From positions 145,419,433 to 145,483,432 of the forward strand of contig NC_081824.1 of assembly GCF_030867095.1 (NCBI RefSeq): DNA of 64,000 nt. The letters run 5' to 3'. This stretch comes from Alligator mississippiensis (lineage: Eukaryota > Chordata > Crocodylia > Alligatoridae). The translations under genes were made by a program, and so were the position numbers. A model generated the notes under the pieces. It did not search any database, was not told the DNA's origin, and saw only the letters and a program-made list of their open reading frames with translations. Positions 33,844 through 46,800 of this stretch are shown piece after piece; position 1 is the stretch's first letter, and every line of letters starts with the position of its first letter.

Positions 33844-34637
33844 AAGTTTAGGTGTGAGTAGCACTATCTGTTTTCGGCTTTCCCCAGTAGCTCACAAGCT
33901 AACAATCAGATGCCCCAAAATCACAAATTACATTAAAAGGAATTATTTTTTAAATGTTTTTAAAGAATCTTAAGTTTTTAAAATTAAGAAAGCTGGCATT
34001 ACACTCCCTCTCCTACTTTCTATGGGTACATCTATATCGTAGAGCCTGGGAGCCCTGGCTATCAAAATCAAAGTCTCCTGGCTCAGTCATAGGTCCCAGC
34101 ACCCTACCAATCTGCTGGCTGGTTGGGAAACAAATGCAAAGGGTCCTGGAGCCACACTGCAGCCTTTCATCTTGGATTCTTAGTCTCAGTTTTGAAATGA
34201 TATTTTTAAATGAAATGTTTAAATTATAGTACTAGTTTATTTTTCTTTTAATTTTATTCCAAAATGGAAATTTTGGCTTTTTTAAAGATTAAAAAGAAAG
34301 AATTTTGGCATTTGTGTGCCATAGAAATTCCAGCTTTCAGTGAACTGTGGCTGGAAGTGGGAGGGGAGTGTGTGCATCCACCTTCGTCCAAATTGCTTGA
34401 GGTCAAGAACTCTGTGTCACTGCCTGAGGTGGTACAGCAGGAGAGGAAATCATGTGATTCAGAAAGAATTTGAAGAGCTGGCAACAATGCTACAACTACA
34501 GTTTATTATAACTTTCCTCATAAGTAAGTAGGAGGAGTCATCTAATGTTGATCACCTCTCCTACCAAGGTACAAATCTCTTAAAAGGCAATTTTTGCCTC
34601 CGCCTGTAAAGAATCTCACACCTAGAGAAAGGCGAAA
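33844..34637 (+). promoter_or_regulatory. Upstream region of the SULT6B1-like gene
   Basis: About 0.8 kb without other features precedes the start codon. A TTAAAAGG stretch near 34578-34585, about 55 bp before the ATG, could serve as a weak TATA element. The start context GCGAAAATGA has a purine at -3. A non-coding first exon further upstream is possible and cannot be excluded from sequence alone. Confidence 0.3.
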
Positions 34638-34839
34638 ATGACTTCCAATAGGAAAGCATTAACTGAAAGGTTGGACAGGATCATGGCTCTTGCCCAGGAC
34701 ATGCCACCAGAGGAGAATGTGTTTTCTTACAAAGAGGTATTGTACCCTGTTTTATTGTGCAGCCCAGAGACTTTTGAAGCTCTTGAGTTCTTTGAAGCCA
34801 GGAGTGATGATGTGTTATTAGCAGGATATCCGAAAAGTG
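34638..34839 (+). CDS. SULT6B1: SULT6B1-like coding exon 1
   Basis: It encodes residues 1 to 67 and the first base of codon 68, from [13 protein letters not shown] to GYPKS. The ATG at 34638 is chosen because it opens the frame running into the PAPS loop and matches the usual SULT6B1 N-terminal length. The donor is GTGAAT at 34840. The exon ends inside the glycine codon of the P-loop-like motif (phase 1). Confidence 0.85.
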
Positions 34840-37800
34840 GTGAATATCTTCTTTTTCTTTTACTGTTGCTTCAAGTGAAAATACAGTGTTGTGTAACATT
34901 ATAAAGCAGCGTTAAAGCACCAAATAATTCGTTTTGATTGATGCTAGGAAGCAGAACTTCTAATGGGGATTCTTTGAACACCACAAGGGTGAGGTTCATA
35001 TCTACTCTCATATTCACTACAAAAGAATTAACATAAAGCTGAGAATATAAATGAATCCAAAATAACTTATGCTTTCCAAAGTGGTAATAACTTAACTTCC
35101 TTACTTTTTTGCATGTGGTGTTTGGTACTGCTTAGCCGCATCTACATGAGATGCTGCCCACACAGTTATTACTGCACAGTCCTTTAGTACTTATATAAAC
35201 AAGTACTAAAGGACTGTGCAGTAACCCGAGTTACTGCACAGTAGCACTGATGAATGTATTTTTTGTGATGCTACTGCACAGTAACCTAATACTACTGCGC
35301 AGTAGCAAAGTGCCATGGTTTTTGCCACATGACACTACTGCACAGTAGTATCAGGCTACTGCACAGTCAGCATCTCAAGTAGAGGTGGCCCTTGTGTACC
35401 AAACACACATATGTGCTCTATGTAAACTGTGTAGACTACGAATGCACCATGTCCAAACAAAGTGTTGTGTTGGTTTGCAAAAGGCTCTTTGTACACAGTG
35501 AACTTTGCCCACTGTATTCAGTCCTATTGTATGCAGAGATGTTTTTTCTTTTGAAATGTGCCTGACATGGGCCATATCTAGGTCATGCTGCACCTATCCT
35601 TTTCTCTCAAAGAATCCAGGATTGTGTGCACTCCATAGAACCTCCTATGCCTGATTCACAAAGGGAGACTTATGTAGGAATGCTAGGGTCAGGAAGCTTA
35701 AATCATTTAATTACCTCTTTACCTCCAAGACTTTATAATATTGCTGGCTTATTTCTGTCCTGGACAGGAACTACCAGGATAGAGGAACAGAGGGCAGACA
35801 GGATTTGGGCTTATAATGTTGGTAGTATTTCCAAAGGTGAAGAGTAATCTTTTTTGATGCTAACATTTGACTGTAGAGAATCATTTCACTCTATATTACT
35901 AAACATCTATGGGATTTCTTTGCTAAACAATGCTCCTAGGTGTACATAGGCATTTGTCAGCTGTGGGCATGTCCAGATGAGTGTGCATGTGTGGTCTGGG
36001 GCACCTCAAAGCAGTTTGAGGTGCTGTAAACCACACGTGGCACATGTGCAACTATTCACGTGCCAAAATTTGATACTGGGAGATCCCAGTGTCTCAAAAA
36101 ACCACTGCAAAAAGTGGCATGGTGCATGCTACAGGAGCATATGACAGGAAGCATAGGGGCTTAGAGGCTTGATCCTCCAGGGAGACACTCTGGCTGCTGA
36201 CCAGAGCATTTCCCCTCCTCTAGTTGTCTCTTGGTTCCTCCAGCATGCTGGGAGCAGGAAGAGCAGGGAAATGGCCATTTCCCCAAAGAGGGGCATTTTG
36301 CCCTGCACCACATCCCTCATGCAGGGGCATATGCAACTTCAAAAAGCAGCAGCACAAATTTGTGCTGCTGTTATTTTTGCAGCAGCATACTCACACCCCT
36401 GCATGTGCGTGCTTTTCTGGATGTGCCCCATGGGCTCAAATCAGAGAAAAAATAAGTTACTTACAGATATTTTTAATGTAGACTTTTATTTTTGTTTTTT
36501 CATACTACATTTTTAGTTATAACTTGCAGTTGGATTTTCAGGCCATTAGGAAGTGAATGTGCAAAACCCAGGTCTTATCTTTTTAATAGTTTGTTGTTTA
36601 TGCCTAGGCATAATGCGTGAAAAAATGCATAGCAAATGGGAAAAATATACCCTTTCTTCAAAAGAATCAGATGGTATTATCTACCAGGCAGGCACCAGTC
36701 TGGCACTTCCTAAGAGTGGGGAGAAAACTAAAAGGAGCAAACTGCAAGCTATGAATAATGAAATGTTGGAATAAGTATCAGAGACCAGAGTTTAGAAAAA
36801 GAAGTTTTAAAAACAGATGGTAAGTTTCAGAGATGTGGTTCAAAAGCAAGTTACTGAGTTTAAACACAGGAGAAATTGGGTGAAATGCCATGACCTGATT
36901 GCACAGGAGGTTGGACTACATGGTGCAATAGTGCTCTGGGATTTAAAGAAAACTTATGCATTTATGGAGCTATGAATCTTGATTAATCTTTTGTCATGAC
37001 CCCAAAGGCATGCTTACTGGATAGAGAACAGGGGACCACCATAGACACAAACGGACTACAGAGGAAGCAGTTCATCCCCAGAATGTCTTCTTCTGTTGTT
37101 TCCTTAAAAGAAGGGTTTATTTGATCCAGTATTTGGAGTAACTGTAAATATGGCCCAAGAAAGCCTCCCAGATGATATCATATCCAGGAATGCATAGAGG
37201 GGAGTATAGTGGCATGGTCACAGCCTCTACTTTGGACCATACCATGGAAGCAGCGGCTGGAGATTTTTTTAAAGCCCCCAAAACAGGTAAGAAAGAAGTC
37301 TTCTCCTCCATGCTCAGCAGCATGTCCCCTCTCCCAACCCCCATTATTCCCCCTCTTCCCTTCCCTGACCTGTTGCTGCTTTTGTTTCTGCTGTCTGTAG
37401 TTAACTTATGGGCAGGGAGAGTTCCAGAGCTGCTTCTGCCCTGCTCCAGACTAGGTGCATGAGTAGCCCAGCTCAGCAGGGGACAGCAGCAGTGGTGAGG
37501 GTAGGCAGGTTACTTCTCCTTTTCTGGTCCTCCTGGGTTTTCTCTGCCAAGCCAGGACAAGGAGTGGAACCCACCCACCACTGCGGCCACCCCCTGCTGA
37601 GCCTGGTTCTCCACAGCCTGGCTGGAGCAGGGCAAGAGCAACTCTGGAGCTCCCCCTGCCTCCAGGGCAGCTGAAGACAGCAGGAACACAAGAAGTGGAA
37701 GGGGAGGGTGGGAATGGGTAGGGGAAGGACATGTTGTTGAGCATGGAGTGGAAGTAGGGGTGCTGAGAGTGGATGGGGGGGAGGTGCTTACCTGCTTCAG

Positions 37801-40800
37801 GGACTTAAAGAAGTACCAGATTTTTGTTTCCCAGTGGGGTGGGAAAGCTGGGAGCAGGGGTGGCACCACACTGCAGTGCCAGTGCTGCTCCTGCACCCCA
37901 CCCCTGCAAAATCTTGGATCTGCCCATGATTGTATCTGGATGTAAGTGGGTTGCTGTGGTGGCTCCAACGTAAATGGGCTTTGTCCCCTTAGGAGCCTCT
38001 CAGCCAGTCCAAACAATGGTCCATCACATAAACAATATCCTTGACTGGAACAACAAACACATGAAAAAAAGTAAAAACTTTTGGCTTTTTCCCAGGCAGC
38101 AAGTGAGAGCCCTTCAGCTCTGGCCCTTCCTAGAAATGAGGTCTTCTGAATTGCTATCAGACTCTGGGCCACAGACTTGTTTCTTCCCCAGCTCAACTTG
38201 TTCTTTTCCTGCTTGGGCTTTTACCCCCAAGCTAATCTCTTACACATGGGCTCCTACCTGGGGCTGGCTGCCACACTTATAGGGCCAGAGTGTCCTGTTA
38301 CATATTCTGCACCTTCTCCCCAAACCCCAAGAATAGAGTCTGGGAATCCCTTTTCCACATTCACACCCCCTCCACTCCTATGACAAGAAGTCTGTATTGG
38401 CATGGATTGCTCCAGAATGATGGTGGACATCACACACCTAGGTCTCCAATACCAGGTACTAGGATATGAGCCAGGGGTTGTCTCACTTTAGCGTGTGTAG
38501 CTGTGTCAGGGGGGCATGGTCTGTGACTAGAATAAGTGGGACCCAGAGGAGTTAGTAGTGGAGGGTTCAATCATCCATATGATCACTAGACACTCCTTTT
38601 CAAACCATAGAATATCTTTGTTCCTGAGGAACAAGTGTCCAGTTTTGATAGATACAGGGTGTATATTCCCCTTCTTAAAAGTCTTGAGAAAGCATGGCTC
38701 CTAAGCCCCACTCTGAAGCATCTGTTTATAGGACAAACCTCTGGTTAAAGTATGGGCTGTGTAATACTGGGGCAGTGCATAGAATCTGCTTTATTTCTCC
38801 CAAGGCTGAAGTGTCCACTCGTGACCACTACACTGTTTTGGGTGTGGTCTTACATAGATGGTCTGTCAGTGGGGTGGTAAGTGCTGAAAATGGTGGTGTA
38901 ATGTGGTGATAATAGCTATCTAATTCTAGAAAGGACTTTAGCTGCCTCTTTGCTTGGGCAGTGGAGATTTACCTTGTCCATGAGTGATCTAATCTTCCCA
39001 AAAGCATACCTTAAATATTTAATTTCCAGACAGTCAAGCCAGCACTTCATCAGGTTTGCCATCAGGCCTACAGCCCAGGGTATGGCACTGGCCCAATACA
39101 GGTAATCTGTCTAAGTGCTGGTGAACACCACCCCCTTGTCACCGTAGGGCATGGCATACTCACAATGGGGCATACAGAATCCATCAGATGTTAGAAGGTG
39201 GCCAGGGTGCTGTGGAGACCAAAGGGGAGGGTCTTAAATTGATGCAGCCCCAGGGTACTGTAAATACAGTTAGCTGATGGGATTTGGAAACAAGGGGGAT
39301 GTGCCAGTATCCCTTTGCAAAATCAAGGGTGGATATGTATTTGGCCTACCCCAGTCATTGTATCCTAAGGCATTGGATATGCATTGTACTTTAATACAGC
39401 ATTTAATTTGTAGAAGTTGATACAGAAATGTATTTTTTGTCTGGTTTGGGCACTAGCTCAATTAGGCTGCATTATTCTCTTGACGATTCTTCAATCATGC
39501 CCAGCTCTAAGATATTTTGTACTTTCCTCTTTACTATCTCCTGTTACTTGGAACCCCCTTTGGACTGAACAACATGGCCTTAGGATGATTTGAAGATTAA
39601 TTAAGGTGGTTCTTGCTGACTTGGTGGTAAACACATCTGGAAACTCTTTCAGTAGGTCCCTGGCCTCTTTCTGTCAGGATAGCAATACATTCTTCCCCTG
39701 TATGACCCCACTGGATGGGAACTGACTGGGACTACCCACATCTTTCAGAACTGCTGGGAAAATCTTTGCTGTACCTAGTGCTTCCCCAGCCCATCAGGGT
39801 TTTAAGAGGTTGGTGTGATATATCTATGACCTGTGTTGTCTTCCCACAAGCCACACCTTACTGTCAGCACCTCTCACTCACCTTTTATCCTCATAAGGCC
39901 CTTGCAAGTAAGGGAGAAGTTTGCTTTCTAATAAGGGAAGTAAAAGTAGGACCCAGTCACCCACTTCAGGACATCCACTTGCAAATTGAACTGGGGGTTG
40001 TGGGTAGCTAGGGTGAGGGTCAAGTGATTTATTGTTCACCTGGGCCAGTTGGCCATAGAATGGTGTACACTTATCTCTTTGCCTTTGAATAAAGTTGGGA
40101 CCCTTTTCTAGTTACACCATCTGGCCCCCATGTGAACTGCCCATGGGGTCAGGTTCTGAGGAATCCTCACTGAGGCCAGCCAGCTGACATTGGACATTAA
40201 CCCCTTTCTTCTGCTTCTCACCCAGTTTATTCTCTGTTGCCAGGGCCACCTTCCTGGTCTGTCAGCAGTCCTGGAGAAACATCACATGGAGTCTGAAGAC
40301 CTTGGGGTCAAAAGGGAATATCTTCCTTAGTTGATTCCATGTTGCTCCAACAGTTCCTGGTCTCCCTTTTGTTGTGTGGCCCAATGTAGCAATTTGATCA
40401 GTAGGTCCCAATTCTTATTCACTGCCACCAGCCAGGAAAGGTGGTTGACTATTGCCACAACTAGCTTGGCCATTCAGTCTCTGTTCAAGAGCCACACCCT
40501 TGAAATAAGATAGGGATGAGTATTCTGGTATACAAATTACATGCACACACTGCACCACTGGCAGTTGGGTGGGATCCATGAGGCACCCATGTACAAAGGT
40601 CTTACCCAACGTATGCGGTGTAGGACCTGGACATCTCCAACTCTCACAGGGACTACTTAAGTTTTATTTTGGGGTTTTCTATCAGGACATTAGGGGCACA
40701 AGACTGGACATAATTGGACTCTATAAGTAGGCAATCGCAGAGCCAGTGCCCAGGCTAGCCACACCAGATGCAGACCAATGGCTCCCCTTTCCCTGGGTCT

Positions 40801-43800
40801 AATACTGTCTCTCAAGTATGATCCTCTTCCAGCCCTGACTCTGTGGCCTGAGCTAGCTGAGCCCATCCCTGCCATTTTGGGGAATAAGGTAGGACTCCCA
40901 GGCTGAGTGCATAACCACTCAGTGGCTGATGAGTCGTGACCAGCTTTCCTTGCTTTGTATTTAGGCTTTGGTGGGTCTCTATTCTAATTCTGCTTCTAAA
41001 AAGTCCTTAGTGAGGTGGTTGGCTTCCTTAAAGTCCATAACCCAGTATCTACAGACCCATTCCTGGGCCTCCACTGGAATATCTGTCTGAACTGTTCAAC
41101 TATCACCAATTCTATGGCTTTCATAAGCAGGTTGGATTCTGATTTCTGCCACCAGGTACATAGGTCCTTGATGCACTGAGCTACATCTCAAGGTGGCAAG
41201 TCTGGATGAAAAGGCTCCACATGGAACTGGCATCTGTATGCCATCCTCTGTGAACTCTGTTTGATCTAAAGTAGTAGACTTGAGAGTATTATAACTTCAT
41301 GGAGTCTCAGCCCCCAGGGCCTGCTTGAGCTTCCTTGGTCAGGTAAGGCATCAGCCTGGTAGCCCATTGTTCCTGGGGCTACTGGTATGTTCTGGCCACC
41401 TGGTCAAAAGTCTCTAAGGCTTCTACCCAGGGCTGGCTGCCCCACTAAAAAGTCCAGACCACCCTGTTACATCAGGCAATTAGACAACTTATACATCAAC
41501 TTTCTCAGAGAAATTACTTTAGGCAGTGAGCCAGTCCCTAAATTATTCAGGTGTGAATGGAATTCTCTTATCATGACAATAGTATCTTGGTACTTTTCAG
41601 TAATCACAGTGGGAAGCAAGCCATGATCAGCAATCCTCCTCTGCTCCCCCTCCACCCTTCTCACTATATTCTCTGCTTACAACCTCTTGTTACTACAAGT
41701 GGGAAAAAAACCCCAGAACTATTTAGAGCGAAGGATGAATGAGGCTTTACCCTATGAAAAAGCAGTATCCTCATAGGAACATAGCATGGAAAGGGGTCCC
41801 CAAGCCTATTTGAGTCCAGTCTACCACTGTTGAATGCAATCTCTTTAAATTTCCCTATATGCAAATATATTATGGCTAAACATTAAGACAAAAATTAAGC
41901 TTTTACTTGCACAAGTTATTGCCCAACTGCACATACATTAATCATTAACTTCTTCACAGGGAGGAAAACAGAGGTTTACGTTTTATCAAAGGTCAAACCT
42001 ACCTTTTCCAGCATGAGAAAATGTCAAGAGGTTGGGAAGATACCAAATGAAATGTTAACCAATGAGATTAGATTGTCTCTTTAGGTACTAGTGCCCTAAA
42101 CATGACTGAGGATCATCCAGAACAAATTAAGCAATCGATACTGGTCTTCTTAGGTGTTCTTTCCTTTTCTTCCCTGAGTAGGAAGAGATAAGGAAAGTTT
42201 TGGTATGAATAAAAGTGATAGGTTGAACAGCACATTGAACAAGCTATTATCAACATAGTATTCACTAACATTGTTCTCTAGAAGCCTCTTTACTCTAGCT
42301 GAAACTCTGGCGCTGTATATTTTCATATATAATTTTATAATGACATTAAGGGTTAAATCATATTTCACCTTTGGGCACCTAAGTGGCATTTATGTAGCCA
42401 TGCAATTTTTTGCCTTTACACACAGTTTGGATTCTGTTTCTGTCTGTGGTGGAACAGAATCCCTCAAGTATGCATGTATGCATCAAAAGCAAGACAACAT
42501 TAGTCAAAGCCCCTCCCACTTTTTTGGCTGGTAGTTAGGGCATTTGGTCAGGGAATGGAAGACAGAGATTCTGGACTCCTTAAATCTACAGGGAGCCTAA
42601 CCTTGTATCTTTTGCTTCCCAGCACTGTGCTCTAACTATCATAAAAAAGCTAGACAGTACGTAGAACACTCTCTAGCCCTCCTCCTAAAGCTGATCCACT
42701 AGGCAGCCAGGAAAGAAAGATGTGTGTTTCAGGAGGACACAACCAAACAATGACCACTGGTCAATGATCTGGATGCTAACTGGTAGGGGGAGAGAAGGGG
42801 CTAGATTTTGGCTATAGACCCCAATAGCTTTTCATTTGATAAAATGGACAAACAGAAGGAGGATAAAGAGAAATGTTATGTCCCACTGAAAGCAAAGGAC
42901 ACAATCCAGAGCCACCTCCCAAACAGGATAGCATCCATTTTATTGGGCCACCCTCCCTTTAGCTCACTACCCTCCTATTGGCCCCACATATTTTCCCAGA
43001 TTTAAGTGGGGGCCTGGAGAATGCTATGGACATTGTTTAACCCAGAGGTGGGCAAAACATGGCCCATGAGCAATATCTGACCCACCAATTGATCCTATCC
43101 AGCCCACTGGCCATTGCTGGGAGCCAGAGGAGGGAGGCCTGCGCCCAGTGCTGATTTACTATGCTGCAGAGCTGGGGCCAGGCCACATTGCACAGTGCAC
43201 AGATTCTTCTGCCATCCCATGCATTCATTCTGCTCCCCACCTGGCTTTCTGTTGGTGCTGTGGCTGTGCAGTCCTGGCATTGTGGCCACTGGTAGCTGGG
43301 CCTACACAGGATGGGGTGTGATGCAGTGCACTGAGTAGCTGCTCTGCCTGCCTGCCTGCCTGCCTGCCTGCTACAATGAGCTGTTGCTGTCATGGTGTCA
43401 CTAGGAGGTGAGTCCATCCTGGCCATGCGGGGGTGGGGGGGGGCAGCCTACCCCAACTAGCCCAGTGCAGCACAGCAACTAAAAAGGCTGTACTATGGCT
43501 GTGTAGGTGCTCAGGCTGAACAGAATGAACTGGACAGGCACATAACATGAGGCAAGTTCTCAAAGTAGTCCAGAAAAATCAATGCCTAATGAATGCCTGA
43601 CACTGGTCAGAATGTCTGACAGGCTCACACAGAATGTCTCCTGTTGTCTCAGTAGATGTGCTGCTTGCCTGAGGCCAGTTCTGAGATGCCACAGAAGGAT
43701 TACCAAGACTCCTCTAGCCCTCTGACTACTACCCCATGCTGCTCATTCATGTGGGAACCAATGCTACTGTCCAGGTCAACCCTGAGAAGATCAAAAGTGA

Positions 43801-46800
43801 TTACAGGCCTCTGGGTGCAAGGGTGAAGGGGTGGGGAGCTCAGGTGGTGTTCTCAATCCTTCTGGTCAAGGGGAAGGGCCTTGGCAGAAGTGGATGCATC
43901 CTGCAGACCAATGCATGGCTGTGCAGATGGTGTTGTCAACTGGGCTTTGGCTTCTTTGACCATGGGACATTATTCCAAGAAGAAAGATTGCTAGGAAGAG
44001 ATGGGATCTACCTGATGAAGAGAGGAAAGAGCTTCTTTGCAGACAGGCTTACTAACCTACTGAGGAGGGCTTTAAACTAAGTTTTCTGGGGCATAGATAC
44101 CAAAGCCCTGGGGTAAGTGGGGAAGTGGGTGACCTGGACAAAGAGCAAGCAGGTGGTAGAAACAAGGGAGTCCTTCTCATTCTTCCTGAGAAAGTAGGGC
44201 AATTATGTAGTTACCTCAGGTGTATGTACATGAAAGCATGGAGCCTGGGAAACAAGCAGGAAGAAATGGAAGTCCTTGCACAGTCACAGAGACTTGGTGG
44301 GAGCTCGCATGACTGGAGCACTGTCATGGATGAGTATAAGTTGTTCAGGAAGGACAGGCAGGGAAGAAGAGGAGGAGGAGTTGCACATTATGTGAAAGAG
44401 CTGTATGATTACTTAGAGCTCCAGTATGAAACAGGAGATAGGCCTGTTGAAAGTCTCTTGGATAGGGTCAGAGGCCAACCAGGAGCTCTGCTCTTCTTGA
44501 CCTGCTGCTCACAAAAAGGGAAGAATTAGTGTGGAACGTAGTAGTGGGTGGCAACTTGGGCTGCAGCAACTACAAGATGATTGAGTTCAGGATTCTGAGG
44601 AAAGGAAGGAAAGAGAGCAGGAGAGTAAGGACCCTAGACTTCAGAAAAGAAGACTTTAACTCATTCAGGGAACTGATGGGCAGGATCCCCTGGGAGGCCC
44701 ATCTGAGAGGAGGAGTCTAGAAGAGTTGGTTGTCATTTAAATAAACCTCCTGGAGGGTGCAGGAACGAATCATCTTGATGTACAAGAAGACCGGTAAGTG
44801 CGGCAGAAGAGCAGCTTGGCTTAGCAGGGAACTCTTCAGTGAGCTGAAACACAAGAAGGAAGCTTACAAGAAGTGGAAACATGGAAATATGACTATGGAG
44901 ATGTATAAGAGTCAGGAAGGCTAAAGTGCAATTGGAGGTGAAGCTAGCAAGGGACATGAAGGGTAACAAGAAGAGTTTCTTCAAGTATGTTAGCAACACG
45001 AGGAAGATTGGGTAAAGTGTGCATCCCTTACTGAATGTGGGAGGAAACCTAGTGACAGAGGATGTAGAAAAGGCTCAAGTACTCCATGACTTTTTCGCCT
45101 CAGTCTTCACGGGCAAGCTCAGCTTCCAGACCACTGAACCTGGCAGAACAGTTTGGGGAGGAGGTGAGCAGCCAACAATGGCAGAAAAACAGGTTAGGGA
45201 ATATTTAGAAAAGCTGGACTTGTACAAGTCCACGGGACCAGATGGGAAGTACCCCAGGATGCTGAGGGAGTTGGCTGATGTGATTGCAGAGCCACTGGTG
45301 ATCATCTTTGAAAACTCACAGTGATCAGAAGAGGTGCTGGATGATTGAAAAAGGACAAATATAGTGCTCATCTTTAAGACAGGGAAGAAAGAGGATCCAG
45401 GGAACTACAGACCCGTCAGCCTCACCTCAGTCCCTGGAAAACTCATGGAGCAGGTCCTCAAGGAATCCATTTCTAAGCGCTTGGAGGAGAAGAAGGTAAT
45501 TAGGAGCAGTCAGCATGGATTCTCTAAGGGCAAGTCATGCCTGACCAACCTGATTGCCTTCTGTGATGAGATGACTGGCTCTGTGGATGTGGGGAAACCA
45601 GTGGATGTGATATACCTTGACTTTAGCAAGGCTTTTGATATGGTCTCCCACAACATTCTCACAAGCAAACTAAGGACGTACAGGTTGGATGAATGCACTG
45701 TAAGGTGGATAGAAAACTGGCTGGATCATTGGGCTCAGAGGGTAGTTGGGTCAATGTCTAGTTGGCAGCTGATATCAAGTGGAGCCCCCCAGGGTTTGGT
45801 CCTGGGGCAATTTTGTTCAGTATCTTCATCAACAAGTTGGAAGCTAGGATGGAGTTGTTGGACTAACCTAGTGCACCCTCAGCAAATTTGCAGATGACAC
45901 CAAGTTGGGGGGAGTAGTAGATACACTCGACGGGAGGGCTAGGATTCAGAGAGACCTAGACAAATTGGAAGATTGGACTGAAAGACATCTCTCGAAATGC
46001 AAAGTCCTGCACGTAGGATGGAACAGTCCCATGCACCAGTACATAGATTCATAGATTCATAGATGTTAGGGTCAGAAGGGACCTCAATAGATCATCGAGT
46101 CCGACCCCCTGCATGGCAGGAAAGAGTGCTGGGTTTAGATGACCCCAGCTAGATGCCTATCTAACCTCCTCTTGAAGACCCCCAGGGTAGGGGAGAGCAC
46201 CACCTCCCTTGGGAGCTCATTCCAGACTTTGGCCTCTCTAACTGTGAAGAAGTTCTTCCTAATGTCTAGTCTAAATCTGCTCTCTGCTAGCTTATGGCCA
46301 TTATTTCTTGTAACCCTCAGGGGCGCCATGGTGAGTAAAGCCTCACTAATTCCTTTCTGTGCCCCCATGATGAACTTATAGGCAGCCACAAGGTCGCCTC
46401 TCAACCTTCTCTTGCGGAGGCTGAAGAGGTCCAGGTGCCCCAGTCTCTCCTCATAGGGCTTGGCCTGCAAGCCCTTAACCATATGAGTGGCCCTTCTCCG
46501 GACTCTCTCCAGGTTATCCACATTCCTCTTGAAGTGTGGCACCCAAAACTGTACGCAGTATTCCAACTGTGGTCTGACCAGCGCCCGATAGAGGGGAAGT
46601 ATCACCTCCTTGCTTCTGTTCGTCATGCATCTGCTGATGCACAATAAAGTGCCATTAGCTTTCCTGATGACTTCGTCACACTGCCGACTCATGTTCATCT
46701 TGGAGTCCACTAGGACTCCAAGATCCCTTTCCGCTTCCGTGCCACCAAGCAGGTCATTTCCTAGGCAGTAGGTATGCTGGACATTTTTCCTCCCTAGGTG

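Larger units (their letters stand above)
37940..41472 (-). mobile_element. Gypsy LTR retrotransposon, Gmr1-like, antisense, defective
   Basis: Read on the minus strand from 41472 to 37940: a short 5' LTR fragment, a SCAN-like gag, a protease-like region, an integrase C-terminal GPYE segment, reverse transcriptase, RNase H, a polypurine stretch (GGAGTGGAGGGGG) and a 3' LTR. Integrase before reverse transcriptase is the order known for Gmr1-type Gypsy elements, unlike most Ty3/Gypsy. All frames carry stops, and the integrase catalytic core seems deleted. It sits in intron 1 of the sulfotransferase, opposite to the gene. Confidence 0.75.

Noticed and set aside
37510..38196. 228-codon minus-strand frame
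   Set aside because: It crosses from the Gypsy LTR into the foldback repeat; no domain and no start context.
40930..41417. SCAN-like stretch as a host zinc-finger gene
   Set aside because: It is followed by protease-like, integrase and RT remains in the same direction, so it is retroelement gag.
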